Positions 8,281-15,670 of a stretch of 64,000 bases of DNA are shown piece by piece. The notes under the pieces were generated by a model, which was not told the DNA's origin, did not search any database, and saw only the letters and a program-made list of their open reading frames with translations. This stretch comes from an uncultured Bilophila sp. Lineage in GTDB: Bacteria; Desulfobacterota; Desulfovibrionia; Desulfovibrionales; Desulfovibrionaceae. The number at the start of each line of letters is the position of its first letter. Within the stretch, counting starts at the first letter, position 1. The DNA lies in contig CABKMN010000001.1 in the NCBI GenBank assembly GCA_902373525.1, positions 124,001 through 188,000 of the forward strand, in the 5' to 3' direction. The translations under genes were made by a program, and so were the position numbers.

Positions 8281-8518
8281 CGTGGCCTCCTTTCACATCT
8301 TTCTCACTCGCCCTCTTGAGAATCTCAAGGGTGCCCCGACCGAATGCCGCCGCCGTCCGCTCCGGATTGAGACGTCCATTGGCGAGAACCCAAACGGTCG
8401 CACCATCATTATCGTCAAAGCCGATCAGAACGGCTCCGAATCCCCTGTAATTCCCTTTGGACAGCTCCCGCATCGCACTGGCGAGGTTGTCCATCGTTTC
8501 CTGATCAACGGCACTCAT
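8267..8518 (-). CDS. Small phage protein, unknown function
   Basis: An 83-residue protein with no recognised motif, overlapping the CI-like gene by 14 bases and the preceding gene by four (ATGA). The central segment (GAVLIGFDDNDGATVWVLANG) looks like a small beta-rich fold. Confidence 0.5.
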   Translation of the reverse strand: MSAVDQETMDNLASAMRELSKGNYRGFGAVLIGFDDNDGATVWVLANGRLNPERTAAAFGRGTLEILKRASEKDVKGGHDGTA

Positions 8519-8880
8519 GCGTCCTGCTCCTCTTCGGTTTCGGTGACTTCAACGAAAATGGCCTTCTTCTGACGGATGAACGATTCGGGGATGTAGTCCT
8601 CATGACGGGCGGCGCAGGTCGGGCACGTCCAAGTGAGCTTGATCACCCTCTGTTCCTCCTCAACCCACCGGCTCGTTTCAGGATGTCCAAGGTATCGGGC
8701 TTCGTTTTTTGCCAGAAACCGTTCGAGGGTCACGAATTCCCCTTTCCTGAGCAGCGAGGGCTGATCAGGCTTTCCACCACGATAGTGCCTCAGTGGGCTG
8801 TCTTCATTCAGGAGCAGCGTCTTGCCGGGCCAGTCCTTCTTGTACTTCGGGATGGCGAGCTCGCGGATTTTCCGGCTCAT
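8515..8880 (-). CDS. Small phage protein with CxxC motif
   Basis: A 121-residue protein with a basic N-terminus (MSRKIRELAIPKYKK) and a CPTC motif followed by a histidine (RHEDY), a possible zinc site. GGAGGA precedes the ATG at 8880. It overlaps its neighbours by four bases on each side. Confidence 0.55.
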   Translation of the reverse strand: MSRKIRELAIPKYKKDWPGKTLLLNEDSPLRHYRGGKPDQPSLLRKGEFVTLERFLAKNEARYLGHPETSRWVEEEQRVIKLTWTCPTCAARHEDYIPESFIRQKKAIFVEVTETEEEQDA

Positions 8881-9032
8881 ACGTCCTCCAGCTCGTCTTC
8901 CCGGACGACGAGTTCGAGGCCGGAAGTAAGCTCCACGCAATATCCGTCACCCTCGTAACCGATGATCGTCACCCACGAATAACCGCGATAGGGACTCACG
9001 AGGCGGGCGCTGTCTCCGATAACGTACTTCAT
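8877..9032 (-). CDS. Very small phage protein (51 residues)
   Basis: A frame of 51 codons (MKYVIGDSARLVSPYRGY) with GGGAGGG upstream and ATGA overlaps at both ends. The beta-rich pattern with a KOW- or SH3-like feel (DSARLVSPYRGYSWVTIIGY) suggests a small beta-barrel. Coding is supported mainly by its place in an unbroken chain of overlapping genes. Confidence 0.6.
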   Translation of the reverse strand: MKYVIGDSARLVSPYRGYSWVTIIGYEGDGYCVELTSGLELVVREDELEDV

Positions 9033-9196
9033 GCCGCGGCCCTCCCCATGTCCCTGATGCGTCCCCCTTCGGGGAAAAATTCCTTGAGCAGCGCAAGCAG
9101 TGCCGCAAGCTCGCCCTTCGTCGTGCAGCGCAGGACGATGCCGTTGCCGCGATTGACAAGCCTTGCCTTGCCCGTGTAGATTTCTTGAATGTCCAT
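9029..9196 (-). CDS. Very small phage protein (55 residues)
   Basis: Begins MDIQEIYTGKARLVNRGNG with GGGAG five bases upstream, and ends in an ATGA overlap with the next gene. No family recognised. It continues the overlapping early chain. Confidence 0.55.
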   Translation of the reverse strand: MDIQEIYTGKARLVNRGNGIVLRCTTKGELAALLALLKEFFPEGGRIRDMGRAAA

Positions 9197-9259
9197 GAGC
9201 ACTCCCTCACTGGATGTTTTGCCCTCGTCGCGGTGCCAGCCGCTTCGGGGGCGTTCTTG

Positions 9260-9733
9260 TTATGCCCTGCCCCGATCCCTCGCTTCCGCTTCATCGATCT
9301 GGAGCAGCAGGGCCACAATGTCGCCCACGGCCCGATAGCCGAGCCGGGCGAGTTCCCTTCGCTCGTCGCCGGTGATGACGCCGTCCTCCAACGCCTTCGC
9401 CGTGCCGACCATCATGTCCCCGAACGACTTCACCGAGGCCATGCACTGGACATGCACAGGATGCCTGACCTCAGCCGTGGGCAAAAAGTCCACGTAGACA
9501 CCGCCGAGGGCGCGGGCCATCGCGTGCAGCGGCTCCGTTGAACCGACCAGCGCCATGAACGGCACCAGCAGATTCACGTCGAACTTGTGCCCCTCACGCA
9601 CCGGCGAGAGTTCGCTCATCAGCGTGTTGTAGGGACGCCCAAGCCGGTCGGCTATCTGCTCCGCAGACAGCTTCGACGGGGCGCGCTTGGCAAGCCGCTG
9701 GCATATCGCCGCGATGTTCGGTGTGTCACTCAT
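9260..9733 (-). CDS. CII-like phage regulatory protein (CP76 type)
   Basis: A 157-residue protein whose N-terminal region (LSAEQIADRLGRPYNTLMSE) is a helix-turn-helix and whose middle (LVPFMALVGSTEPLHAMARA) matches the pattern of the Phage_CP76/CII family, which sets the lysis/lysogeny choice. AAGGA precedes the ATG at 9733. It lies just behind the first gene of the leftward early operon, the usual place for such a regulator. Confidence 0.7.
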   Translation of the reverse strand: MSDTPNIAAICQRLAKRAPSKLSAEQIADRLGRPYNTLMSELSPVREGHKFDVNLLVPFMALVGSTEPLHAMARALGGVYVDFLPTAEVRHPVHVQCMASVKSFGDMMVGTAKALEDGVITGDERRELARLGYRAVGDIVALLLQIDEAEARDRGRA

Positions 9734-9794
9734 GCCAATCCTTACCTGTTTTTTGCGTGATTTCAGATGGATGCCGGGGTATCCTCGTTCAACC

Positions 9795-10076
9795 TCAAGA
9801 CGCGTGACTTGTCTCTTGATGGGACTCAATCAGGCCGGGGAAACGCGGCTCCTTCGGGCGAGGCCCACGGGGAAGATCGAGCGGAATGGGAAGAATGTCT
9901 TCAGGAAAGCCAAGCGCGCGAAGCTGGTTGTACCGCTTCACAGGAATGGTTTCCCGCATGATGAGCATGCGCGGCCCTGTGTCACTCTTCATTCCAAGCT
10001 GCGTTGCCAGAGCAAGAAACGTGATGTCATGCTCCTGCATCCATTCCCGACACCGGACGGCTCGTGGACGGGTCAT
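9795..10076 (-). CDS. Cro-like early regulator (putative)
   Basis: A 93-residue protein, the first gene leftward from the divergent switch. Residues 11-45 (WMQEHDITFLALATQLGM and following) fit a short helix-turn-helix. GGAGG lies seven bases before the ATG. Position opposite the repressor gene suggests a Cro/anti-repressor role; this is inference from layout. Confidence 0.55.
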   Translation of the reverse strand: MTRPRAVRCREWMQEHDITFLALATQLGMKSDTGPRMLIMRETIPVKRYNQLRALGFPEDILPIPLDLPRGPRPKEPRFPGLIESHQETSHAS

Positions 10077-10182
10077 ATCGTTGCCTCCTCTATTTTGTTC
10101 TGGTATTGGTTGCTGTAGTTTGTTGTTGATATAAAAATCTTATAAACTAAATTTATTCAATTTGCAAATTAAAAATATCCAT
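10077..10182. promoter_or_regulatory. Divergent lysis/lysogeny switch region
   Basis: An AT-rich 106-base intergenic stretch between the divergent Cro-like and repressor genes. On the minus strand TTGCAA is followed 16 bases later by TTATAA, a fair promoter for the early operon. Short repeats such as GTTGCTG and GTTGTTG at about 10113-10130 are operator candidates. Confidence 0.55.
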
Positions 10183-10713
10183 ATGGCAAAAGATTTTTCA
10201 CAATTATATAAAATAATTTACGATTATTTCCTAAGGCATCCAGATTCATCTACTCTGGGTACTTCGCGAAGGGCTTTTGCCAAATGGTTAGAAATTTCAA
10301 CAGGTAAAGCGCAAGCATGGGAAGACAAGGGGCAATGGCCAAGTGCCGAAGACTTGGAAATACTTCATAAAAAAATGGGGTTTTCATACCGATGGCTCGT
10401 CACAGGAGAAGGAGACCCTTTTAGTGAACTAGAATCAGTTCATCAAATTTCATCTGTGCCCCAAACTGTTCCAAGTGCGGGCATACGCATGGACGAACTG
10501 GAACGCGAAAAAATGGAGCTTACCCAAAAGCTCCTTGCACTCCATGAAGAACTGGCGAGCAGCCAAAAGCAGGTAATCGCACTACAACAGGAAAACAAAC
10601 GCTTGGCCGAGTCGGTGAGCGCCGTGGTGACGCCCACCGAGACTCGCCGGGGCAATCCCCAACATGCCACCTCGGACAGACCTGCGAGTGGTGTTCCCGG
10701 CGGTGGCATCTGA
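10183..10713 (+). CDS. Phage repressor-like protein with coiled coil
   Basis: A 176-residue protein. Residues 1-80 form an HTH domain ending in FSYRWLVTGEGDPF, typical of CI-family repressors. Residues about 108-155 are a heptad-rich coiled coil (ELEREKMELTQKLLALHEEL), which probably gives oligomerisation in place of a protease domain. The ATG at 10183 has no clear ribosome binding site; a TTG at 10162 is an alternative. It is the likely lysogeny repressor, transcribed away from the early operon. Confidence 0.7.
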   Translation: MAKDFSQLYKIIYDYFLRHPDSSTLGTSRRAFAKWLEISTGKAQAWEDKGQWPSAEDLEILHKKMGFSYRWLVTGEGDPFSELESVHQISSVPQTVPSAGIRMDELEREKMELTQKLLALHEELASSQKQVIALQQENKRLAESVSAVVTPTETRRGNPQHATSDRPASGVPGGGI

Positions 10714-10782
10714 GGCCGTATCAGTAGTCATAGGATGAAGAATAGATACTACTAAGCAAGTTGAAATAGAGGGAGGAGGGGA

Positions 10783-11994
10783 ATGCCATCAAAAGAAAGC
10801 TCTCAAGATACAAAACAAGCCATTTCTTGTCTTCAAACTCTTCTGGCCATCATTGCCGTTATCGTTGGCGCGGTAGCAATAGGATTTTGGGTTACATCAC
10901 TAGATTTTCAGCATGCCGAAAATGGTCTCTGGATTCTATTTGGAATTGGTCTTGTATTTTTTATGTTGATGAGCGTAGCCATCAAAAGAAAACAAAAAAA
11001 ATCCCAAGACCTCACCTCCAAACAAATTGATATCCCCAAAAATGACTTCATTCTCCCGGATACAGCCTCGATTCATCCCCAATCAGACAAGGTGGAGAAA
11101 AATTACTGTGAGCCAATCAATAAACTACAGGCATTACCTTCTATAGAAGGTCACGAGATAACAGAAAAAGAAAAAATGGAAGAAGGAATTCCAGTCAAAA
11201 GTTTTTCCTCTCCTGCCGTGTACACCATCTATCCACAACGGGTGGAATGTACATGTCCTGACTGGAAAGAATCCCGTTCTACAGAACCAATGGATAGCCC
11301 TTGCCGAATTTGTAAACATTTAGCGAATTACTACTCGAAACATTTTGCCAGCCTTCCAGAACAGCTTTCACCTTTTCTGCGACTAATCGTCATAAGGGGT
11401 GCTAAGCAACGAGGACTTCCCTATGGGGGAGGAATGACCATTCCATATTTTGGGAGAGAAGGTGCAGCTCTTATAGAATTTGCGACAGGAACCCCTTGGG
11501 TCAGTATCTACAAGGATTCCCTGCGATATAGTTTCAATATAGAGGAAAACAGATGGTCATATGGAGAAAGACCATCAGAGGCGTCCAAAATCGTCGCATT
11601 TATCTACCAGCACCTTGGCATACTCCCACCATCTGCACAGGCAGTATCCCAATATTCAAACCAGACTAGTTTTTTTGATGAAAATTCTAGTGTACCTGCG
11701 GTTGTGCCTGTCACTTGGGAAAAAAATATATTCCCAATGTTAGAGGATGCGTTGGGTGAGCAAACTCCAGAAAAGTTGGAATGGGTAGAAAGAAAAGGTT
11801 ACTTTGTTATCTACCACGGAAAGATTTCAAACTGGGTCTGCCGTGTTTATTATGGCGCAGGCTATCTCAAATATCTTATGCTCAAAGACAAAACAACGCT
11901 ACATATGAAAGCTGGAGATCGTCTATACAAACGTGACTGTCCTAGATTGAAAGAAATCTTCCTTCAATTCTATGACGGGAAACGGGAGAGGTGA
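10783..11994 (+). CDS. SWIM zinc-finger membrane protein, accessory (moron-like)
   Basis: A 403-residue protein of unknown function. Two transmembrane helices (about 17-40 and 49-67) are followed by a linker and a SWIM-type zinc motif: C156-x-C158 then C177-x-H179 (also C174). The C-terminal segment (YFVIYHGKISNWVCRVYY) resembles a domain seen in some restriction-related proteins, but weakly. GGGAGG-rich sequence precedes the ATG. It is visibly more AT-rich than the structural genes and lies directly behind the repressor, a usual site for lysogenic-conversion or exclusion genes. Confidence 0.6.
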   Translation: MPSKESSQDTKQAISCLQTLLAIIAVIVGAVAIGFWVTSLDFQHAENGLWILFGIGLVFFMLMSVAIKRKQKKSQDLTSKQIDIPKNDFILPDTASIHPQSDKVEKNYCEPINKLQALPSIEGHEITEKEKMEEGIPVKSFSSPAVYTIYPQRVECTCPDWKESRSTEPMDSPCRICKHLANYYSKHFASLPEQLSPFLRLIVIRGAKQRGLPYGGGMTIPYFGREGAALIEFATGTPWVSIYKDSLRYSFNIEENRWSYGERPSEASKIVAFIYQHLGILPPSAQAVSQYSNQTSFFDENSSVPAVVPVTWEKNIFPMLEDALGEQTPEKLEWVERKGYFVIYHGKISNWVCRVYYGAGYLKYLMLKDKTTLHMKAGDRLYKRDCPRLKEIFLQFYDGKRER

Positions 11995-12008
11995 TTAGGG
12001 ACTTTCTT

Positions 12009-12488
12009 TTATTTCCGCCGCGTTCGCCACTTCCACGGCGGGGTCGGGTTCTTTCGGGACCAGAGGCCCCGCCGCGTTTCTTTGGCTTCCCGCTCCAGCT
12101 TTTGCCAGCCCTTGCAGAACGCCGCTTTACAATACTGCGGGTAAGCCCATGCCTGTCCCGCCTCCAGCATGTCCGCGTTGAGCACCCTGTCGGTGGCCAC
12201 CAGCGCCACCGTGCGGCTGTACTGATCCACGCCCATCGGGATGATCTCCACGCCCTGCCCCGGTTGCACGAGCGACAGGAGGTGGCCGCGGGACTGTGGG
12301 CCGCCCCTCTGTTCCAGTTCCGGGGCGTCGATGCCGTAGAGCCGAATCTTTATCGGAACGCGGACGTCGCACATCGGCGCCACAGTCACCGTGTCGCCGT
12401 CATGCACGTCCAGCACGGTGGCCGGCCACGCATGGGCAGAGAACGGGAACGCAAGGGCCACGATCAAAGGCATCACGCGAAACATCAT
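12009..12488 (-). CDS. Secreted thermonuclease-like protein (SNase fold)
   Basis: A 159-residue staphylococcal-nuclease-family protein with a signal peptide (residues 1-20, cleavage near AHA). The family landmarks DVHDGDTV, IRLYGIDAPE and RTVALV are present, with the basic C-terminus. Expected to cleave DNA or RNA in the periplasm or outside. GGAG lies six bases before the ATG. The base composition matches the phage structural genes rather than the adjoining accessory genes, and it is transcribed against them. Confidence 0.8.
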   Translation of the reverse strand: MMFRVMPLIVALAFPFSAHAWPATVLDVHDGDTVTVAPMCDVRVPIKIRLYGIDAPELEQRGGPQSRGHLLSLVQPGQGVEIIPMGVDQYSRTVALVATDRVLNADMLEAGQAWAYPQYCKAAFCKGWQKLEREAKETRRGLWSRKNPTPPWKWRTRRK

Positions 12489-12609
12489 TATTTCTCCAAA
12501 GGCAAACGGAATTATACATATTGCAGTATAGCTTATTGCTTTTCACGAAAAAAAAATGGTAAGAAAGAGATAGGTATCAATTAACGTGCATCTCACAAGC
12601 GGGGGAACT

Positions 12610-13077
12610 ATGGAACTCTATGATCTCTTTAAAGAAACACTAGAATGCTTGAACATCGACAACAGCTTTATAACCCCGGACACCCTATCGGTAGAGATCG
12701 CTCTTGAGGGAAAACAACCTATCATCATGGAAAAAATGCCTGATGTGGACCTGATTGCCTTCACGGGCATTCTCTGTCGTTATCCCGACAAGGAGACGCT
12801 CTATCCCCTTTTTGAGCTTTTGCTCAACGTACATGCCTACGGCGTCGCTACACAAGGCTGTTTTTTTGCCGCCAACAGCGAAACAAGCCAAATTATTTTT
12901 CATTCCATCCTCCCTTTAGAAACAATCACGCCAGAAAAACTCAGCGAACTGGCGCAAGCATTTTCTACTCTTTTTACTATGTGGTATGAGGCTTATCGTG
13001 CGGGCGAAATAACGGCCATGCTGGAAAAAGAGAACCACGATGCCCCTCAGAATACCATATCCATGCTTCGAATCTAG
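12610..13077 (+). CDS. Type III secretion chaperone, CesT-like
   Basis: A 155-residue acidic protein starting MELYDLFKETLECL, after GGGGGAA. Its alternation of an N-terminal helix, beta strands (LSVEIALEG, QPIIMEKM, LIAFTGILCRYP), a helix (LYPLFELLLNVHAYG), strands (GCFFAANS, IIFHSILPL) and a long C-terminal helix (LSELAQAFSTLFTMWYEAY) is the CesT/SycE fold pattern of class I effector chaperones. It is 20 bases upstream of a putative effector on the same strand, the classic chaperone-effector order. An in-frame start eight codons upstream is possible. Confidence 0.7.
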   Translation: MELYDLFKETLECLNIDNSFITPDTLSVEIALEGKQPIIMEKMPDVDLIAFTGILCRYPDKETLYPLFELLLNVHAYGVATQGCFFAANSETSQIIFHSILPLETITPEKLSELAQAFSTLFTMWYEAYRAGEITAMLEKENHDAPQNTISMLRI

Positions 13078-13097
13078 ACTCCATGTGAGGCATACCC

Positions 13098-13922
13098 ATG
13101 ACCCAAGTCACAGAGACCACACCTCTCCTTCGTACAGATACAGTGCAAACTGGACAAGTCGAAAGGCAACACACAGGCGGAAACGCTCAAAAGGCATATT
13201 CATGCATGGAAACTGTAAAAAACGCTGCGCGGTATATCCCCCTTTCCCTTACGGCGTTCGCCGCTGGAATATCCAGCATTCCCACAGCGTTTACGACCTT
13301 TGCTGCAGGGTTCGGAGTAGGACTCGCCTCAGCTCCACTCGGCCTGACTATAGGAGGAGCTTGTGCTTTGATATTGGGAGCAGGCAAACTGGGATTACAA
13401 TATGCTGCTGATCATGCGACCACCCTCCAGAGCGTAGCGCTACTTTCCGACCAGCAAGTTCAAGCGGGAAAAAGGGCGCTGCCTCAACCTTTAAAAGACA
13501 TGCTGGAGCAGATCACCCCCGAGGCTACCCGCAACCGGCTGTATTCCGCTATGCTTAAAGGAGCTCATGTCACGATAGAATATAGTGGGCCTGCTCCTGA
13601 TATAGCGCAATGGGGTGGAAAATCTCGTTATTCCAGTCATTACAATGGTAAAGAACAATTTGGGATGAATCTTCCAACCCCACCCGGTGGCCATCTGCTT
13701 TACGGGAAAACAGCTACGCCCGAGAAAATTTTTGTCCAATTTGAAAAGCATGGCACTGGCTTGACACAAGTACTGCCTCATCTTGTCGACTGGGGTGCGC
13801 ACAAGTTCCTTACTCCCAAGGCTATTCAAGTCGGCCCTCTCGGCTGTATCGGCTTTTCCGAAAAAAACGGGTCGGAAATTAAAATTACTGTGGACCAAAC
13901 CGGAAAGCCCACTATTCAATAG
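13098..13922 (+). CDS. Putative type III secreted membrane effector
   Basis: A 274-residue protein of unknown family, directly after the CesT-like chaperone gene. Residues 1-45 are polar and disordered (MTQVTETTPLLRTDTVQTG), as expected for a secretion signal and chaperone-binding region. Residues about 47-101 are a long bilobed hydrophobic stretch rich in Gly, Ala and Ser, resembling hairpins of effectors that insert in host membranes. Residues 155-274 form a soluble domain. An acidic dileucine motif (E6 to L11, ETTPLL) is present. It has no normal Sec signal. Confidence 0.55.
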   Translation: MTQVTETTPLLRTDTVQTGQVERQHTGGNAQKAYSCMETVKNAARYIPLSLTAFAAGISSIPTAFTTFAAGFGVGLASAPLGLTIGGACALILGAGKLGLQYAADHATTLQSVALLSDQQVQAGKRALPQPLKDMLEQITPEATRNRLYSAMLKGAHVTIEYSGPAPDIAQWGGKSRYSSHYNGKEQFGMNLPTPPGGHLLYGKTATPEKIFVQFEKHGTGLTQVLPHLVDWGAHKFLTPKAIQVGPLGCIGFSEKNGSEIKITVDQTGKPTIQ

Positions 13923-13951
13923 TGAGCTCACTGCCAGATTAACCAAACTGT

Positions 13952-14110
13952 AAACAAAGGGGAGGCTTTCGCCTCCCCTTTGTTTGGATAGTCCCTCCTA
14001 TCCTTTGACACCTTTTCACGGTCGACGTCAAAGCCGACCGTACCCTCCGCCCGCACCCAAGCGCCGTGCCCGCCTAGACTCTAGGGTTTCACCGGGGCTG
14101 ATTGTCAATG
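13952..14110 (-). ncRNA. Structured small RNA, copy A of three
   Basis: Nearly the same 155-base block occurs three times. Minus-strand reading: TTGACA (14103-14108) as a -35-like box, a CCTAGA-centred palindrome (14075-14087), then a possible RNA. A stem (14035-14041 with 14018-14024) has a loop whose GTCAAA pairs with 14004-14009, an H-type pseudoknot. Next a 6-bp hairpin (13986-13991 with 13998-14003) exposes GAGGGA, and a 15-bp stem with GAAA loop (13952-13966 with 13971-13985) acts as terminator. The last hairpin can also stop the effector transcript on the plus strand. Confidence 0.6.
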
Positions 14111-14201
14111 AGCTACGGGAACCTTGAGTCCCGTTGGATACGGATATGCTATACTATTTAGCTTATGTCAATTCTTTTGCTAAAAAATTACGCACAAAAA
14201 A

Positions 14202-14219
14202 AGCCGCCAATCGGCGGCT
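14202..14219 (-). terminator. Terminator after HTH gene 1
   Basis: A 7-bp stem (14202-14208 with 14213-14219), followed on the minus strand by eight Ts. It separates the HTH gene from small RNA copy A. Confidence 0.8.
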
Positions 14220-14243
14220 CTGAAAAATAGTGTGCATTTTGAC

Positions 14244-14528
14244 TCAACTATTCTCTTTATCAACCTCCCCCCACAGGAGTAAAAGCTCTTGTGCGGGGTT
14301 CTTTCCCAACGCATGACAAATAGCGCAAAAATCACCTAACCGAAGGCGCAAGGGTTCATTACTGCTTCCCCTTGCGTTTCGTAAACTATTTATTTTTTGG
14401 CGATAATTTTTCGCTTCGGGGAAAGCGAGTTCCCCCAACTTCGCCTCGCTCAGTCCCGCTTCCTTTCTGAACCTGTCGATCAATGCTATGGCTTTTCTCT
14501 CGATTTCCACGATGCTGGCCTCTTTCAT
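14244..14528 (-). CDS. Small HTH regulator, paralogue 1 of three
   Basis: A 94-residue protein. Residues 20-60 look like an XRE-type helix-turn-helix variant, and the C-terminal part (RLRLGDFCAICHALGKNPAQ) is shared with the two other copies at 14977 and 15671 (pattern DF..LC.AL...P). GGAG lies seven bases before the ATG. It has its own terminator and is followed by a small RNA block. The target is unknown; the neighbouring blocks are candidates. Confidence 0.65.
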   Translation of the reverse strand: MKEASIVEIERKAIALIDRFRKEAGLSEAKLGELAFPEAKNYRQKINSLRNARGSSNEPLRLRLGDFCAICHALGKNPAQELLLLWGEVDKENS

Positions 14529-14667
14529 GGCGGCACTCCTTTGCCTCAGAATACCACGGCAAAGTTTAGCACAGCCATACTTTTACAACTCTTTCGGAAT
14601 ACTAAAATATATAGCATTTATTGGTTGCGATACAAGCATCATTTTTTGCATAGAAAGACTGATTCAA

Positions 14668-14825
14668 GTTGAAAGGGGAGGCTTTTGCCTCCCCTCTTTG
14701 GATAGTCCCTCCTATCCTTTGACGCCTTTTCACAGCCGACGTCAAAGCCGACCGTGCCCTCCACCCGCACCTAAGCGCCGTGCCCGCCTGGACTCTAGGG
14801 TTTCACCGGGGCTGATTGTCAATGA
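14668..14825 (-). ncRNA. Structured small RNA, copy B of three
   Basis: Same architecture as copy A: TTGACA box at 14817-14822, pseudoknot stem (14049-type stem here at 14732-14738 with 14749-14755) and loop pairing of 8 bp (14717-14724 with 14740-14747), GAGGGA hairpin at 14700-14717, and a terminator hairpin at 14674-14695. Substitutions in the pseudoknot stem give G-U pairs on the minus strand but A-C mismatches on the plus strand, which supports a minus-strand RNA. Confidence 0.6.
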
Positions 14826-14931
14826 ACCCAAACAAAAAACCTATATTCTGTTTGCAAAATCTAATTGCACAATATTTGTGCCTTAGTCAATCATTTTTTG
14901 CAAAAATTTTGTGCTTTCATCGGCAATAAAA

Positions 14932-14951
14932 AAGGCTGCATACACAGCCTT
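14932..14951 (-). terminator. Terminator after HTH gene 2
   Basis: A 7-bp stem (14932-14938 with 14945-14951) followed on the minus strand by six or more Ts. Confidence 0.75.
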
Positions 14952-14976
14952 GAGAAAAAAACAGAAAAATATTCAA

Positions 14977-15255
14977 TTACAGCTTGTTATCTTCCAAAGC
15001 CTTACTGAGAACACGGGCCGGGTCTACATGCAACACGCTGCACAACCTCACAAAATCTGCGATACAGAGTTTTTGCGGCTGTCCGTTCGACTGGGGCCTC
15101 TTGAGATTCTGAACTTTCCGACGCCCGTTGACGGACCCTTGGAAGGCTTGCTCTCCCCATTTTTCATCGGTTAATCCCCGTTCTTTCTTCACCGTATCCA
15201 AGTAGCTGAGGATATCGCGCTCTATTTTCACGGCAGTCCCTTCATCAACAGGCAT
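14977..15255 (-). CDS. Small HTH regulator, paralogue 2 of three
   Basis: A 92-residue homologue of the proteins at 14244 and 15671 (NLKRPQSNGQPQKL, then DFVRLCSVLHVDPARVL). GGAGG lies eight bases before the ATG. Sequence identity to its sisters is moderate at most, in contrast to the nearly identical RNA blocks beside them. Upstream, GCACAAAATTTTGC (15338-15351) recurs in related form near 14909-14924 and is a candidate operator. Confidence 0.65.
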   Translation of the reverse strand: MPVDEGTAVKIERDILSYLDTVKKERGLTDEKWGEQAFQGSVNGRRKVQNLKRPQSNGQPQKLCIADFVRLCSVLHVDPARVLSKALEDNKL

Positions 15256-15368
15256 TTGGAATCCTCCCCGAGAGTTTACAGGGAGTATAGCCTCATTTTA
15301 GGAATTGATCCTCTACCAAATTTTAGCGCAATACAAGCACAAAATTTTGCATAGAAAGACCGATTCAC

Positions 15369-15522
15369 GTTGAAAGGGGAGGTTTTCGCCCCCCCCTTGG
15401 ATAGTCCCTCCTATCCTTTAACACCTTTTCACGGCAGCCAAAAGCCGACCGTGCCCTCCGCCCGCACCCAAGCGCCGTGCCCGCCTGGACTCTAGGGTTT
15501 CACCGGGGCTGATTGTCAATGA
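15369..15522 (-). ncRNA. Structured small RNA, copy C of three
   Basis: Third copy of the block, TTGACA at 15514-15519. The pseudoknot stem keeps CACGG/CCGTG ends but is rearranged inside, and the loop pairing is shorter than in A and B. The terminator stem contains one G-U pair on the minus strand that would be A-C on the plus strand. The flank at 15331-15368 (ATACAAGCA, GCATAGAAAGAC) is also shared with copy B (14630-14667), so the repeated unit is longer there. Confidence 0.6.
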
Positions 15523-15560
15523 ACAGGACATTTACACGTCTATTCATGACAATCGATATG

Positions 15561-15606
15561 AACGATTTTAGTTCTTATGTCAATCCAAAAAAGAACTAAA
15601 ATCGTT
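15561..15606. repeat. 16-bp inverted repeat beside RNA copy C
   Basis: A perfect 16-bp inverted repeat (15561-15576 with 15591-15606) with a 14-base spacer, followed by six Ts on the plus strand. It lies between the promoter end of RNA copy C and the terminator of HTH gene 3. It could be an operator or a plus-strand terminator. Confidence 0.55.
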
Positions 15607-15623
15607 TTTTAAAAAAAACTAAA

Positions 15624-15645
15624 AAAGCCGCTTTGTTGCGGCTTT
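15624..15645 (-). terminator. Terminator after HTH gene 3
   Basis: An 8-bp stem (15624-15631 with 15638-15645) followed on the minus strand by a T run. Confidence 0.8.
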
Positions 15646-15670
15646 CCATAAAACATTGATGGCAGAGAGG

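Noticed and set aside
8947..9318. A 123-codon minus-strand frame over the small early genes
   Set aside because: It lies across two short genes with good ribosome binding sites and overlapping ATGA junctions, and its composition is shadow-like.
13952..15522. Retron or type III toxin-antitoxin reading of the repeated RNA blocks
   Set aside because: No reverse transcriptase is nearby, and the blocks lack the short in-tandem repeats and RNase toxin gene of type III antitoxins.
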